A DNA stretch of 45,412 bases, taken from IMG/VR virus record IMGVR_UViG_3300042301_002222, positions 1-45,412 of that record, one strand, 5' to 3'. The position numbers were made by a program, and so were the translations under genes. Position 1 is the stretch's first letter. Every line of letters begins with the position of its first letter. This DNA is from a virus. The notes under the pieces were generated by a model. The model had not been told where the DNA came from. It worked only from the letters and a program-made list of their open reading frames with translations, and ran no database searches. This document shows positions 1-9,492 of the stretch, piece after piece.

Positions 1-1
1 G

Positions 2-991
2 ACAATTAACCCCAGCAACCAACAACTATATGAAGAACAGCCATACGTTGAGTTCCCTTCTCAAGTTGTTGTATACTCTGCCGACGACATCTCACCTGAG
101 CTCAACGGGTCCCGTTCAACCTTTGACTTGACTCGCAGTGGCTTAGCAATACCCCCAGATCAGCTTTCCGCAGAATCCTTATTTGTAACTCTCGGAGCTT
201 CTGTACAAAAGCCCTTTGTGAACTACTCTCTGATCGGGAACAGAATCCAATTCGCAGAATCCCCTCCAGCAGGCTTGTCCTGCAATATTCGGGTTGTAAC
301 CAGTGTTGACTCAAATCGAACTCTAACCGTTGCGTCTTTGAGCTTCGTTGAGCCCTTTGACGGAGCAAGAACGAACTTCACGGCCACCATTCCCTTAGAC
401 CCAAGCTTATTGGCCCCACTGGAAGTCACCGCCAACAACACGTTCGTATTTTTGGGTGGGGTGGAGCAAATACCCTTGTCCGCTGTCAACTCTTCTCTGC
501 CGTTCTCTTATTCTGTTGAGAGGACCTCTCCAACAACTGTTCGGTTTTCCTTCACAGGAGTTCCCCCCGAAGGAACTACCCTAGACATTAGATCTGTTTG
601 TTCGGGTTCGTACTGGTCTTTGCGTTCGACTTACCCTGTAGAAGTTTACTCACTTGACGACATTAGTGGGGAGTTTAACGGGGCTAGAACTTCATTCCCC
701 TTAAAGTACGGAGGTAAGGTGGTGAATGCTTCTGCTGTAACAGCGGAGAATATTATGCTCAGCTTGGGTGGTGCGTTGCAGTTACCTGGTGTATCCTACA
801 CTGTGGAAAATTCTGTTTTGACTTTCTTAGACCCGACTGACGCCCCTCTACCTAACACCGTAGCAAACCTACGAGTAGTGTCCAACGCAGAGTTTATTTT
901 CTGTCCAAACCAGGGTAAGTACGGGAGTAGTTTCTTAAGGTGGGGGCCGGGTATAGTCCTATCTCTGGCGAACGAGACGGGTGTGCTATGA
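2..991 (+). CDS. Tail fibre-like structural protein, 5' end outside the window
   Basis: The reading frame is open from base 2, so the gene begins upstream; no start is chosen. The protein is built from roughly 100-residue repeats. Each begins with a DDIS motif followed by a short NG-R/S-R and F element, and continues to a LGG..Q.P element and an I/L-R-V strand. About three units are visible and all look beta-rich. This pattern is typical of cyanophage fibre or baseplate-wedge accessory proteins, but I cannot name a family. The next gene begins 37 bases downstream behind a GGGTAAAA motif. A virion role is inferred from composition, repeats and location beside other fibre genes. Confidence 0.7.
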   Translation, partial: TINPSNQQLYEEQPYVEFPSQVVVYSADDISPELNGSRSTFDLTRSGLAIPPDQLSAESLFVTLGASVQKPFVNYSLIGNRIQFAESPPAGLSCNIRVVTSVDSNRTLTVASLSFVEPFDGARTNFTATIPLDPSLLAPLEVTANNTFVFLGGVEQIPLSAVNSSLPFSYSVERTSPTTVRFSFTGVPPEGTTLDIRSVCSGSYWSLRSTYPVEVYSLDDISGEFNGARTSFPLKYGGKVVNASAVTAENIMLSLGGALQLPGVSYTVENSVLTFLDPTDAPLPNTVANLRVVSNAEFIFCPNQGKYGSSFLRWGPGIVLSLANETGVL

Positions 992-994
992 CTA

Positions 995-1002
995 GGGTAA
1001 AA
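995..1002 (+). promoter_or_regulatory. GGGTAAAA putative late promoter element
   Basis: The octamer GGGTAAAA starts 34 bases before the GTG start of the large fibre gene. The same motif precedes several other structural and accessory genes in this window at close to 30 bases. Confidence 0.5.
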
Positions 1003-1028
1003 CTCTTTATATATGTTAGTTCTGAACA

Positions 1029-4000
1029 GTGGCATTAACAAGAGCTCAACTACTCATGGGAGACAGCGGCAAGGGCGCTGTTTTATCTGGTCAGCCCCAG
1101 GGGGTTAAGGAGGGGGCTGGCGTAACAATAGGGCTGGACGGGACTATTTCCTTCAATGCTTCGACCTCGTCAGGGGTGATTAAAACTAACAGCAATACAG
1201 CCTTTAACTCGTATGTTTGGCCCGCTGCCCCGGTGGTTGGTGGTCAGCTCACCGTTGGCACCAACGGGGTGCTTTCGTGGGTTGTTAGGAATCCGGGATT
1301 TGGCTTAAATTTAGTCGGCACGGCGATAAAAGTCTCGCTACCTTTCGGGACAGTTGAAAATGTCCCTGAAATTGGAACAAACGAAGACGAAGCCACAATC
1401 GGAAGTCTGTACTGGAACAGTGAAAGTGAGCGACTGTACATTTGCACAGGAACCTCTTGGGTTCCGGCATCTTATGGGCCACCGGACTTAAACCAGGCAC
1501 TTCTCACAGGGACTTACACCCTTTACGTTAACCCTCAGATTGGGAGTGACATTTTTGTCTCAGGAATTTATGATAACACCGTTTCACCGATTGTAACAAA
1601 TCAGATGGCTGTGTCAGGGTACACTCCTCAGAAGCCATTCAAGACAATTCAAAGAGCCGCTCTTGAGGTTGCTCGATTCCAGGTGGGAACACAACCGAAC
1701 CCGTTAGCATTTGACCGCTTTGTGATAAAATGCTCGGCAGGAGAGCACATCATTGATGGGACGCCAGGGAGCGCTACAGTTAGCCCGTGGGTTAGCGGCA
1801 CGACTCCAACGGAGTCCCAGTTAAGTGCAATGAACAGCAACTCTTACGCCGGGGTCATACTTCCCCGAGGGGTGTCTGTTATTGGTGCGGACTTGAGAAA
1901 AACCATAATTAGACCGAACTATGTTCCGGCCAAGACCGGGAACATTGACACGAACAGGGGTTCGATTCTTCGCGTTACAGGGGGAGGGTTCTTCTTCAAC
2001 TTTACTTTCAAGGACAAGCTGGGTTTAGCGGCTAGCCACCACTTGCTCGATTGCTTCTCGTTCGTCTCCGACACTGACCTAACTGCGTACTACGCTAAAG
2101 CTCAGACAATTTTCGCTCAACTCAGTCCAAACCTCATCACAAACCCAGGAGAGACCGAAATTGTTGCACCCCAACCCTCAGGGATTCCGGAGGAGACCAC
2201 TGACGGAATCACCGGCTCCTCTCCGTACATTTTTAACTGTTCCATAAGATCCAGCTATGGCCTCTGTGGCATAAACGCGGATGGGAATGATGTGACCGGG
2301 TTTAAGTCCATCGTAACATCTCAGTTCACTGGAGTTTCCCTGCAGAGAGACTTGTACTGTTGGCAGAGATATAACGCCTTCACGAACGTTTGGGGGAACA
2401 CGATTTCCAACTACAACACCTATATTACCCTAGACCCCAACAACCTGAGAATGGACCCTACTCGAAGGTCCTACCATATACGAGCTATTAACGACGCGTT
2501 CGTTCAGGAGGTTTCCGTGTTTGCCATTGGGCAAGGTGTGCACCACTGGGTGAAAAGCGGCGGAGAAATCTCAATAACTAACTCCAATAGTTCCTTCGGT
2601 GGCTGTGCTGCTTTAGCCGAAGGTTACAAGTCTGAGGCTTTTCCTCAAGATACGAATTGGGACGTTGCAACCATAAACGTTGCCACCAACTTAGCGGATC
2701 AGCAAACTGTCGTCAGAACCATTGAGATCGGCAAGGTCTCTTCCGGTCAGGTGAACAACTCGACTATTATAACTCTAGACAAACCACTTTTGGAGTCGGA
2801 AGTTTATTCAGGAGAGCCTCAAATTCTGGCTTCCAGAAATTACACGTTCAAAGCTGGAAGTTACCTTTGGATAGAAAACCCACGAGGTTTTTCCTGGAGA
2901 GCACCTTTAGCTACGGGCGCCTGGGATGCTGCAAACCCCGAGCAAATTAAGATATCTGCTGCAATGCAGAATCAGATCGGTGGTGTGCCTGGGGGTACGG
3001 GTAACCAGGCGAGCCTTTCAGGTAGTCGAGTGTTTATTCGTCGCCTAGTTGACACAAGGTCCCCGAGCCAGAGGCAGTTTAGCGTAAACATCACAAACAC
3101 GAACCCGAATGTTCGCTCTCCGATGAGAGACTACGTTCTACAAACCTCTCCTGGGGGACCTGTTCTAAGCCTCATGTCAGACTCGGACTTGGTTATTGTG
3201 AAAAAGTCGGACTTGGTTCCAATTGGCTCAGACGCTGTTGCTAAAAAGTCCAGAGTTGTTTTACAGCGGTCCAACGCAGTCAAAACTTGGACCCCTGGTG
3301 AGTACTACCGCAAGGGAGAAACAGTACGCCACCTGAATAAACACTATAGTTGTGTCCTTAAAAACTTCGACACTGTTTTCGACTTCGAGAAGTGGAAAGA
3401 GTCGTACGTTCACATGGAGTCTGACTACAATGCTTACGACTTCTTCCTGAACACCACTCCTGTAGTTGTCTTTGACAACGACACGGACGGTTTAGCCGGA
3501 ACTTCGAATTGTGGATACAACTTAACAACATGCTGGACGAACGACGAAGCAATTAAGGGCCAGTATACTACTGCTACTGACTACCGTGGTCTCTACCAGT
3601 TTCTAGTTGGCATCGGCTTTACTAATAGCCAAGCCAGAAGCTTATTGACTCCTACCACAACCCCTAACAGGGAGCTTGACACATCAAATAGTGAGGACAT
3701 GAAAGGGTATGCGCCGTCGGGAGTGGCGAATGCCTTGGCACACTGGTCTATTGACTTCCGTAGGCCATCCACAGTCCGCATGTTTGGCCATTCTTGGGAG
3801 TGGGCGGGTTTCTTAAACTACACGAAAGCTTTACCGTCTTATCAAGGGGACTTGTCAATTCAAAACCAGTTCACTTACTACTTCACCAACCAGCTTGGGG
3901 GCCGTGTTTACGCAACAGGCTCAAATCAGGAAGGTTATTTTGTAACTGCTGCAGGGTTAACTGACTTAAGCACGAATGAGACCCTGGGTGTAGCCGACCT

Positions 4001-4517
4001 TGGGAGCTACTTCCCCGAGAGCAACAACCAGAATATTTCCTCGGATATTACAGGGGGGTTGGGTATTGATGTCTCGGACTCGACAGTCAAGCTCAAAGTT
4101 CCCGCCCTTACCACTGCACCTTCGATTGGAAGTTCCCCCGAGGGGGCAATAGACGGGTCGTTGTACTGGAATCCTAACTCCGGAGCCCTCTTCATTCTGT
4201 ACAACGACGGAACATCGAGGCAGTGGGTTCAGACTTCAACCGGTGGAATTCCAGTTGTAGTAGTTAATGACAACTACACGGCTTCAGTACCCGACTACGT
4301 GGTTGTCACCGCCTCAGGAAAAACGATTACATTACCAGCAACACCCTCCCCTGGAGACGCCCTGACTGTAGTTGTTGCTGGCACTTGGTTGAATACTGTA
4401 GTTGGCCGCAACGGCTCAAACATAATGGGACTTTCACAAAACCTCACCCTTGACAAAAAGTATGCTGCTATGACCTTTACTTACATTGACTCTACAAACG
4501 GTTGGAGGCTTAGCTAA
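1029..4517 (+). CDS. Large tail fibre-like structural protein (1162 aa)
   Basis: Starts at GTG 1029 behind a GGGTAAAA element, with no strong Shine-Dalgarno. Residues about 165-330 contain a block (NPQIGSD, then TPQKPFKTIQRAALEVAR, then a PRGVSVIGADLRKTIIRP element) that reads like the parallel beta-helix proteins common in T4-like and other cyanophage fibres. A GSLYWN...W short repeat occurs near residues 120-150 and again near 1045-1065, bracketing the body. The C-terminal 80 residues are a small beta domain ending in NGWRLS. It probably forms a trimeric fibre or baseplate appendage that contacts the host outer membrane. Function is inferred from composition and context, not from a catalytic motif. 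Confidence 0.7.
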   Translation: MALTRAQLLMGDSGKGAVLSGQPQGVKEGAGVTIGLDGTISFNASTSSGVIKTNSNTAFNSYVWPAAPVVGGQLTVGTNGVLSWVVRNPGFGLNLVGTAIKVSLPFGTVENVPEIGTNEDEATIGSLYWNSESERLYICTGTSWVPASYGPPDLNQALLTGTYTLYVNPQIGSDIFVSGIYDNTVSPIVTNQMAVSGYTPQKPFKTIQRAALEVARFQVGTQPNPLAFDRFVIKCSAGEHIIDGTPGSATVSPWVSGTTPTESQLSAMNSNSYAGVILPRGVSVIGADLRKTIIRPNYVPAKTGNIDTNRGSILRVTGGGFFFNFTFKDKLGLAASHHLLDCFSFVSDTDLTAYYAKAQTIFAQLSPNLITNPGETEIVAPQPSGIPEETTDGITGSSPYIFNCSIRSSYGLCGINADGNDVTGFKSIVTSQFTGVSLQRDLYCWQRYNAFTNVWGNTISNYNTYITLDPNNLRMDPTRRSYHIRAINDAFVQEVSVFAIGQGVHHWVKSGGEISITNSNSSFGGCAALAEGYKSEAFPQDTNWDVATINVATNLADQQTVVRTIEIGKVSSGQVNNSTIITLDKPLLESEVYSGEPQILASRNYTFKAGSYLWIENPRGFSWRAPLATGAWDAANPEQIKISAAMQNQIGGVPGGTGNQASLSGSRVFIRRLVDTRSPSQRQFSVNITNTNPNVRSPMRDYVLQTSPGGPVLSLMSDSDLVIVKKSDLVPIGSDAVAKKSRVVLQRSNAVKTWTPGEYYRKGETVRHLNKHYSCVLKNFDTVFDFEKWKESYVHMESDYNAYDFFLNTTPVVVFDNDTDGLAGTSNCGYNLTTCWTNDEAIKGQYTTATDYRGLYQFLVGIGFTNSQARSLLTPTTTPNRELDTSNSEDMKGYAPSGVANALAHWSIDFRRPSTVRMFGHSWEWAGFLNYTKALPSYQGDLSIQNQFTYYFTNQLGGRVYATGSNQEGYFVTAAGLTDLSTNETLGVADLGSYFPESNNQNISSDITGGLGIDVSDSTVKLKVPALTTAPSIGSSPEGAIDGSLYWNPNSGALFILYNDGTSRQWVQTSTGGIPVVVVNDNYTASVPDYVVVTASGKTITLPATPSPGDALTVVVAGTWLNTVVGRNGSNIMGLSQNLTLDKKYAAMTFTYIDSTNGWRLS

Positions 4518-5137
4518 TGTCTTCACTTTCACAATTTTATGGTAATGATAGCAATATTGGGTCTTATCCCGGTATTTACGCATCCGACCCGGTGTCAGCT
4601 GTTTATCCTCCCATCCTTTTCCTGGGGTCGGATATTACCCCGAACGTGTCTTGTCCAGACCCCTATCGAACTGTAACTTTTAACTCATTTAGAATTCTCA
4701 CCCTGGGCGGCGGCGGTACGGTAAGCGGGTCATTTGTGACTAAAATGGTGGATGTTTGGTACTCTCCATATTATGGGGGGCCGGATTCTACATTTATAAT
4801 TAATGCAGAAAGATTGGAAAACATAGACGGGCTTAACATTGAAACTAATGGGGGAGTTGTAAGTATTGCCAACTGCCCCCTTCTAACGACCATCACGAGA
4901 ATAGGAATTATTAAAACGACCATTGCAGGCAACTTCATTCAATACTACTTTAACAATAATGCCTTAAATCAATCCTCAGTTGATGCTATTCTTGTTGCTA
5001 TTGCGGCTGGACGGGGCTCATCAACCGGAAATCGTTCAATAAACATTTCCGGTGGGACAAATTCCCCACCGGGACCAGCTGGTTTAGCGGCAAAAGCTAC
5101 TCTCGTTTCCTCCGGTTGGTTTGTAACTAACAACTAA
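4517..5137 (+). CDS. Hypothetical tail-region protein (206 aa)
   Basis: The ATG overlaps the previous TAA by one base, so it is probably translationally coupled. The product is rich in Gly, Ser, Asn and aromatic residues, has no Lys-rich or catalytic motif, and shows alternating hydrophobic strands in the middle (residues 85-140) like a beta-solenoid or leucine-rich-type receptor-binding protein. There is no signal peptide or membrane segment. I do not recognise the family. Position between fibre genes suggests a virion accessory or fibre-tip protein. Confidence 0.6.
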   Translation: MSSLSQFYGNDSNIGSYPGIYASDPVSAVYPPILFLGSDITPNVSCPDPYRTVTFNSFRILTLGGGGTVSGSFVTKMVDVWYSPYYGGPDSTFIINAERLENIDGLNIETNGGVVSIANCPLLTTITRIGIIKTTIAGNFIQYYFNNNALNQSSVDAILVAIAAGRGSSTGNRSINISGGTNSPPGPAGLAAKATLVSSGWFVTNN

Positions 5138-5141
5138 AATT

Positions 5142-5624
5142 ATGAAAAATTACACCGTGCAAACCCCCAACACTTGCGGGTTAGCTATTTTGCCCACTGG
5201 AGTCTCACTCATCCACATTGCTGGTGCCAACACCGGAGCCCCGGACGAATCCACGTTCGAGGAGTTTTTAACCTTGGAAGACGCCGTCAACCGTGCTCGT
5301 GAAATTGACCCATCTTTCACCACCAACGCCGTTCTCGGCTCCCCTAGTCTCACTCCCCTCAACATTAGCAACTCATTCCAACGAGCCCATGTTGGTAGCA
5401 ACATAGTTCTGAATTGCGAGTACTCGTCAAAGGAGTGTGAGGTTACGTACCAATGGGTGGGCTTAAGTGGGCTGGTAGTCCCCGACGCTACATCTAGTTC
5501 TTTGACTCTTGAAGATACTACGCAAGACTCCACGGGAACTTACACTTGCAGAGTCAATGCTTTTAACTCAGTTGGGCAAGTCAGCTCTACCTCCCAAAGC
5601 TTCACGGTCGAAGTTCACCTTTAA
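5142..5624 (+). CDS. Ig-like domain protein
   Basis: Residues about 70-158 form a recognisable immunoglobulin-like domain: a first Cys in a VLNCEYS strand, a YQW core tryptophan, an SLTLEDTTQDSTGTYTC segment containing the D-x-G-x-Y-x-C signature, and a final beta strand. The N-terminal 60 residues are a separate small unit of unknown fold. Ig-like domains on tailed-phage virion proteins are thought to bind host surface carbohydrate weakly. The complete Cys-Trp-DxGxYxC set is unusually close to the eukaryote-like I-set signature. It lies 4 bases after the preceding gene. Confidence 0.7.
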   Translation: MKNYTVQTPNTCGLAILPTGVSLIHIAGANTGAPDESTFEEFLTLEDAVNRAREIDPSFTTNAVLGSPSLTPLNISNSFQRAHVGSNIVLNCEYSSKECEVTYQWVGLSGLVVPDATSSSLTLEDTTQDSTGTYTCRVNAFNSVGQVSSTSQSFTVEVHL

Positions 5625-5648
5625 TTTCCCTTGAACGAGGGAGTACCC

Positions 5649-6626
5649 ATGACGACTCGAACAATTCAGATTCTTAGAAGCGGGGTAGAAAAGAAGCGTC
5701 CGAACCCTGAAACTCTTTTTCCAGGGCAGTTAGCAGTAAACATAGACCCTGCAGAGCCAGGTTTGTACTTTGCCGACACTGAGGGGAGTCTTCGAAAAGT
5801 TGGGCCGTGTCACGTTGGTCCAGAGCCACCAAACTCCGGTGTCCCCCAGTCTTACCACGGTGGAAACTGTGTCGGCGAAATGTGGTATGACACAACTGAA
5901 GGGGCACTCAATATCTGGGATGGCTTCTCGTGGTTTGCAATTCTTGGGGATGGCGGTCCGTCACCCGGTGCAACCGGTGTCACGGGGGCTACGGGTCCTG
6001 CTGGGGCGACCGGTGCGATTGGAGCTACGGGGGCTACGGGTCCTGTTGGGGCTACAGGTGTAGGAACTTCTGGTGCGATTGGAGCTACTGGGGCTACGGG
6101 CCCTGCTGGGGCTACAGGTGTAGGAACTTCTGGTGCGATTGGAGCTACTGGGGCTACGGGCCCTGCTGGGGCTACGGGTGTAGGTGTCATCGGGGCTACG
6201 GGTCCTGCGGGCGACATAGGAGCTACAGGTCCTGTGGGGGCCATGAGAGTAAACACCACCCACACCACCAGTTTGCTGTCCCAAGGGGACGAGGAAAACT
6301 TTACAATGAACTTAGGAAAACTTTCAGAACTAGTCGCCATTCAAGTTTCCGACCCAGCATGGGTCAGAATGTACAGGTCAAGTGCACAAAGATCGGCAGA
6401 CCCCCGATCAACGCCCGGCGGTCCTTTGCAGTCTATTATAAACCTCGGGGACAATAAGCCATACTCGGAAAATGTAACAACCCTGACACCCGAAACAATT
6501 ATTCAAAACCCTGTCCCACTTCTTCAGGGAGACTCAAACGGCCTTGTTTACGTTAGATTAGTCAAACGTAGCGAGGGGTCCAGCGCAATAACCTTAACCA
6601 CAACAACTCATCCTCAGGAGAACTAA
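5649..6626 (+). CDS. Collagen-like repeat tail protein 1
   Basis: I choose ATG 5649 rather than the upstream TTG at 5631 because a GAGG Shine-Dalgarno sits about 9 bases before it and the protein then begins [12 protein letters not shown], matching the start of its paralogue at 7944. Domains: residues 1-100 are a small head domain ([32 protein letters not shown], then W-F) shared with the paralogue; about 105-205 are Gly-X-Y collagen-like triplets ([10 protein letters not shown] type); about 205-325 are a beta-rich C-terminal domain. Collagen-like segments in phage form trimeric fibre shafts. The repeats contain a tandem 60-bp unit. Confidence 0.75.
   Translation: MTTRTIQILRSGVEKKRPNPETLFPGQLAVNIDPAEPGLYFADTEGSLRKVGPCHVGPEPPNSGVPQSYHGGNCVGEMWYDTTEGALNIWDGFSWFAILGDGGPSPGATGVTGATGPAGATGAIGATGATGPVGATGVGTSGAIGATGATGPAGATGVGTSGAIGATGATGPAGATGVGVIGATGPAGDIGATGPVGAMRVNTTHTTSLLSQGDEENFTMNLGKLSELVAIQVSDPAWVRMYRSSAQRSADPRSTPGGPLQSIINLGDNKPYSENVTTLTPETIIQNPVPLLQGDSNGLVYVRLVKRSEGSSAITLTTTTHPQEN
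6001..6180 (+). repeat. 60-bp tandem DNA repeat in collagen-like shaft
   Basis: Bases 6061-6120 and 6121-6180 are identical except for one A/G change, and 6001-6060 is a more diverged third copy. Each unit encodes 20 residues of collagen-like triplets, so copy-number change keeps the frame and would shorten or lengthen the fibre shaft. Confidence 0.85.
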
Positions 6627-6631
6627 CAATT

Positions 6632-7609
6632 ATGGCCGTCACCAAACAATCATATGCCGCCGTTGCGCCTTGGACAATCATTCAAGTCACAGATGCAGTA
6701 CGAGATGCCTTTATTGGCGCCGGGTTAATGACAGCCTGGCACGACTCTTTTTCTTCTGGTGGCAGAGAACACCGGGTTTTAGAGATTACTTATGATGCCG
6801 CCAAAACTTACGGTAAAACATACTACTGGTTCTCGTTCGATGGAACTGGAGTCTGGGTTAGAACCAGTACAGGGTGGAATGTTACATCCAAGATTCCAGC
6901 AGGTGTTGGTGGTGCTGGTACGCAATATGTAGATTGGTTTAGCACTAATACTGCTAATCTTGACTCAGCGTTTGCACTTCTGGCGATTTCCACATCAATT
7001 AGCTTCTCAATTACCCGTTACACATCAAGTGGGCGAAGCTTTTTTGTACTCAGGACCGGTTCAACATATCAAACAATTACGATTGACCCTCCCGGTACAG
7101 CTTTTAGGGCGTTTTACAACTTAAACCTTGGATACCATAGCGGTATCTACAAGGTTTTTGCATCGGATAGGCGAGTTCGGGTAAACTCCATTCACCGTAA
7201 CAGACGGGAGCTTCTTATTGGTTCAAGTATAGGCACGTCTTCTCAGGGGCATTCTTTTGATGTAAACTGCACGGTGTATAGCATTCCAGTTAATTTTGGT
7301 TCAACTGGCATTGCAGAGTTTCCTCAAGAAGGTTTTGTCTTACCCGGTTGGACAACAGATGCAAATCCGAGTGCGGGCTCAAACTTTAACCCCGTGTTCA
7401 ATGGTATTCGGCTCACTAGCGCACATTCAACGGATTTACCAGCAGACTTCGGCATTTCTTCTATTAAAAATAGCAACATCTTGGCAATACAAGACAATGC
7501 CACGGTAACTGCCGGGGTAGAAGAATACGAGATATTAACGTTTGCAAACAGCGGGTCTATCGGAGGTATAACTAGCAACCCAGTATTCCTCGCACGGATA
7601 GTCGGATGA
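6632..7609 (+). CDS. Hypothetical tail/fibre protein (325 aa)
   Basis: ATG 6632 follows the preceding stop by 5 bases. The product is rich in Ser, Thr, Tyr and Gly, with many short predicted beta strands (for example the TYYWFSFDGTGVW and SGIYKVFASDRRVRV segments) and no catalytic motif, signal peptide or membrane span. The N-terminal 80 residues (PWTIIQVTDAVRDAFIGAG, then a Trp-rich strand pair) look like a compact head domain followed by a receptor-facing body. I do not recognise the family. A virion role is inferred from its place between the two collagen-like genes. Confidence 0.6.
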   Translation: MAVTKQSYAAVAPWTIIQVTDAVRDAFIGAGLMTAWHDSFSSGGREHRVLEITYDAAKTYGKTYYWFSFDGTGVWVRTSTGWNVTSKIPAGVGGAGTQYVDWFSTNTANLDSAFALLAISTSISFSITRYTSSGRSFFVLRTGSTYQTITIDPPGTAFRAFYNLNLGYHSGIYKVFASDRRVRVNSIHRNRRELLIGSSIGTSSQGHSFDVNCTVYSIPVNFGSTGIAEFPQEGFVLPGWTTDANPSAGSNFNPVFNGIRLTSAHSTDLPADFGISSIKNSNILAIQDNATVTAGVEEYEILTFANSGSIGGITSNPVFLARIVG

Positions 7610-7881
7610 GCATAACCACAGCACAGAGCATATCGGGAGCACTTTGGGATAGTGGATCTTTTGCGGGGTCAATTATTGCTCTGAGAGATCTTGGCCCACA
7701 ATCGAGAGTAGCTCCAGCGGGGTTTACCGTGCAAATTACCGGCGTTAACCCTGTGACACCTAGTATCGGAAATGCCGGGGGCATCAACTTTGTAACAGCC
7801 GGATTTGATCCAGTTGTTGTTGCCACCCTTCAAGTTGTACTAAGATCCACAGGTCAAATATGGCCAGTAGGCTTTAGTTAA
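7606..7881 (+). CDS. Small hypothetical tail-region protein (91 aa)
   Basis: The ATG overlaps the upstream stop in an ATGA arrangement, implying coupling. The protein is small, rich in Gly, Val, Thr and Ala, and probably all beta, with no Cys and no recognisable motif. It may be a fibre chaperone or tip protein given its coupling to the 325-residue protein, but nothing in the sequence proves this. Confidence 0.55.
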   Translation: MSITTAQSISGALWDSGSFAGSIIALRDLGPQSRVAPAGFTVQITGVNPVTPSIGNAGGINFVTAGFDPVVVATLQVVLRSTGQIWPVGFS

Positions 7882-7943
7882 CACTGCCCCGTTGTCCCAA
7901 AGGGTATAACTTTCAATAAGAGTCGAAAAACCCTAAGGAGAGT

Positions 7944-9260
7944 ATGTCTCAAACCACCTTGGTTCTACGAAGTACAGACGAGAAAAAAAGACCGAACCCC
8001 CTTACTTTACAGGACGGGCAGCTAGCTGCAAACATAGGTACTGAAGAACCTGGTTTATACTTCGCAGACACTGAGGGTAATCTCAGAAAGGTCGGTCCGT
8101 GCCATGTTGGCCCAGAACCCCCAAACTCTGGGGTTTCAGCCCCATACTTCTTGGGTCTGTGCCTAGGGGAGCTATGGTACGACACAACTGAAGGGTCTCT
8201 CAATGTTTGGAATGGCTTCTCATGGAACTCTATTCAACGGGACCCTCCCCAAGGTGCCACAGGAGTTTCGGGGGCAGTCGGGGCAACGGGTGCAGTCGGG
8301 GCAACGGGTGCGTCGGGTGTTGGAGTTGTAGGGGCGACAGGAGCCGTTGGTGCTACGGGCGTTGGAATAACCGGGGCGACAGGCGTTGGAGTAGCTGGGG
8401 CTACTGGAGCAACCGGTCCGATTGGGGTTACAGGGCCAACTGGCCCAGTCGGTGAAACCGGTCTAATTGGTGCGTCCGGGGCGACGGGAGCCGTTGGTGC
8501 GTCCGGGGCGACGGGAGCCGTTGGTGCAACCGGGGCGACGGGGGCGACAGGCGTTGGAGTAGCTGGGGCTACTGGAGCAACCGGTCCGATTGGGGTTACA
8601 GGGCCAACTGGCCCAGTCGGTGAAACCGGTCTAATTGGTGCGTCCGGGGCGACGGGGGTTGGAACAACTGGGGCCACGGGGGCGGTAGGCGCAACCGGGG
8701 CGGGGGCCACGGGGGCCACGGGAGCGACGGGAGTGGGGGCGGCGGGTGCGACTGGTGCCTCGGGAGTGAGTGGAAAAACTATACTCTCTGGGCCAGGGTC
8801 GCCAGGCTTAGCTCTTGGATTCGTGGGGGACTTCTATATTGATACAACCAATTCAACTTTCTATGGGCCAAAGACTGAAAGTACTTGGGGTACTTTCGTT
8901 TCTTTAGTTGGACCCGTGGGTCCCACTGGGCCACAGGCAACCGAAGACTCTCCAACTACCCTAACTTACGCGGCCACGGTGAACCTGGACATGGGTGTCT
9001 TAGCCGGTAAAATGGCCACCCTTGTCCTTGCTGGCCCAGTTACGTTTACGACAAGCAATCTCGAAGCCGGACGAGAAGTATCAATTCGGATCATTTGTGA
9101 CAGCACATCCCGTGCGTTCACCTTCCCGAGCTGGATATTCACTCAGTCACCGGCTACGGTGCCCTCAACTATTGCGGCAGGTAAAACAGCGATTCTCAGC
9201 GTGCGCTTCTGGGGGACGTCTAATGATGACGCTACGGCAGTTTACACGGTGCAGGGGTAA
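7944..9260 (+). CDS. Collagen-like repeat tail protein 2
   Basis: Starts at ATG 7944 with a strong AAGGAG Shine-Dalgarno. Residues 1-100 are paralogous to the head domain of the protein at 5649 (same [26 protein letters not shown] and [10 protein letters not shown] elements). Residues about 105-280 are collagen-like Gly-X-Y triplets. Residues about 285-330 ([25 protein letters not shown]) resemble a short fibre-tip module, and 345-438 are a final beta domain. A GGGTATAA element 42 bases upstream resembles the putative late promoter with one change. The collagen-coding stretch holds a 116-bp duplicated block. It is probably a trimeric adhesion fibre. Confidence 0.75.
   Translation: MSQTTLVLRSTDEKKRPNPLTLQDGQLAANIGTEEPGLYFADTEGNLRKVGPCHVGPEPPNSGVSAPYFLGLCLGELWYDTTEGSLNVWNGFSWNSIQRDPPQGATGVSGAVGATGAVGATGASGVGVVGATGAVGATGVGITGATGVGVAGATGATGPIGVTGPTGPVGETGLIGASGATGAVGASGATGAVGATGATGATGVGVAGATGATGPIGVTGPTGPVGETGLIGASGATGVGTTGATGAVGATGAGATGATGATGVGAAGATGASGVSGKTILSGPGSPGLALGFVGDFYIDTTNSTFYGPKTESTWGTFVSLVGPVGPTGPQATEDSPTTLTYAATVNLDMGVLAGKMATLVLAGPVTFTTSNLEAGREVSIRIICDSTSRAFTFPSWIFTQSPATVPSTIAAGKTAILSVRFWGTSNDDATAVYTVQG
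8373..8656 (+). repeat. 116-bp direct repeat inside collagen-like gene
   Basis: Bases 8373-8488 recur identically by eye at 8541-8656, an offset of 168 bases (56 codons, so the frame is kept). It encodes the [18 protein letters not shown] block twice. Identity at synonymous positions indicates a recent duplication or ongoing homogenisation. Confidence 0.8.
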
Positions 9261-9270
9261 GAGGACGAGA

Positions 9271-9429
9271 GGTTGGCTAAATAAAAACGCATTAACCAGC
9301 GATATCTACAACATTACCTTCGGAGCGTCAGGCAAGACCGGGACGTTGCAGTACACTGCGGCTACTGGTGTGCTGTCTGCGGGCAGCCAAATAAGCGGTG
9401 GGACGATCACGATTACCATCAATCAGTAG
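9271..9429 (+). pseudogene. Orphan fibre C-terminal fragment in a shifted frame
   Basis: After the stop at 9260 a different frame stays open for about 53 codons to TAG 9427-9429. It encodes a Gly/Thr-rich beta segment (NITFGASGKTGTLQYTAATG, then a final TITITINQ) that looks like the end of a fibre protein. It has no good start codon or Shine-Dalgarno. It is best read as the remnant of a fibre C-terminus displaced by a frameshift or recombination, possibly an alternative end of the collagen-like gene. Confidence 0.4.
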
Positions 9430-9492
9430 GGGCCGAACACTCACTTAGGATGCTTAAACTAAAAGTCAACGAAAACCAGGATTTGTACTATT

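Noticed and set aside
5852-6340. Long minus-strand and alternative-frame ORFs over the collagen-like gene.
   Set aside because: They arise from the periodic Gly-X-Y coding sequence and have Pro/Val/Ala or Cys/Trp/Gly repeats with no start signals. The same applies to 8234-8719 on the minus strand.
6001-8656. Short repeats as a CRISPR array.
   Set aside because: Units are coding, in frame and adjacent without unique spacers.
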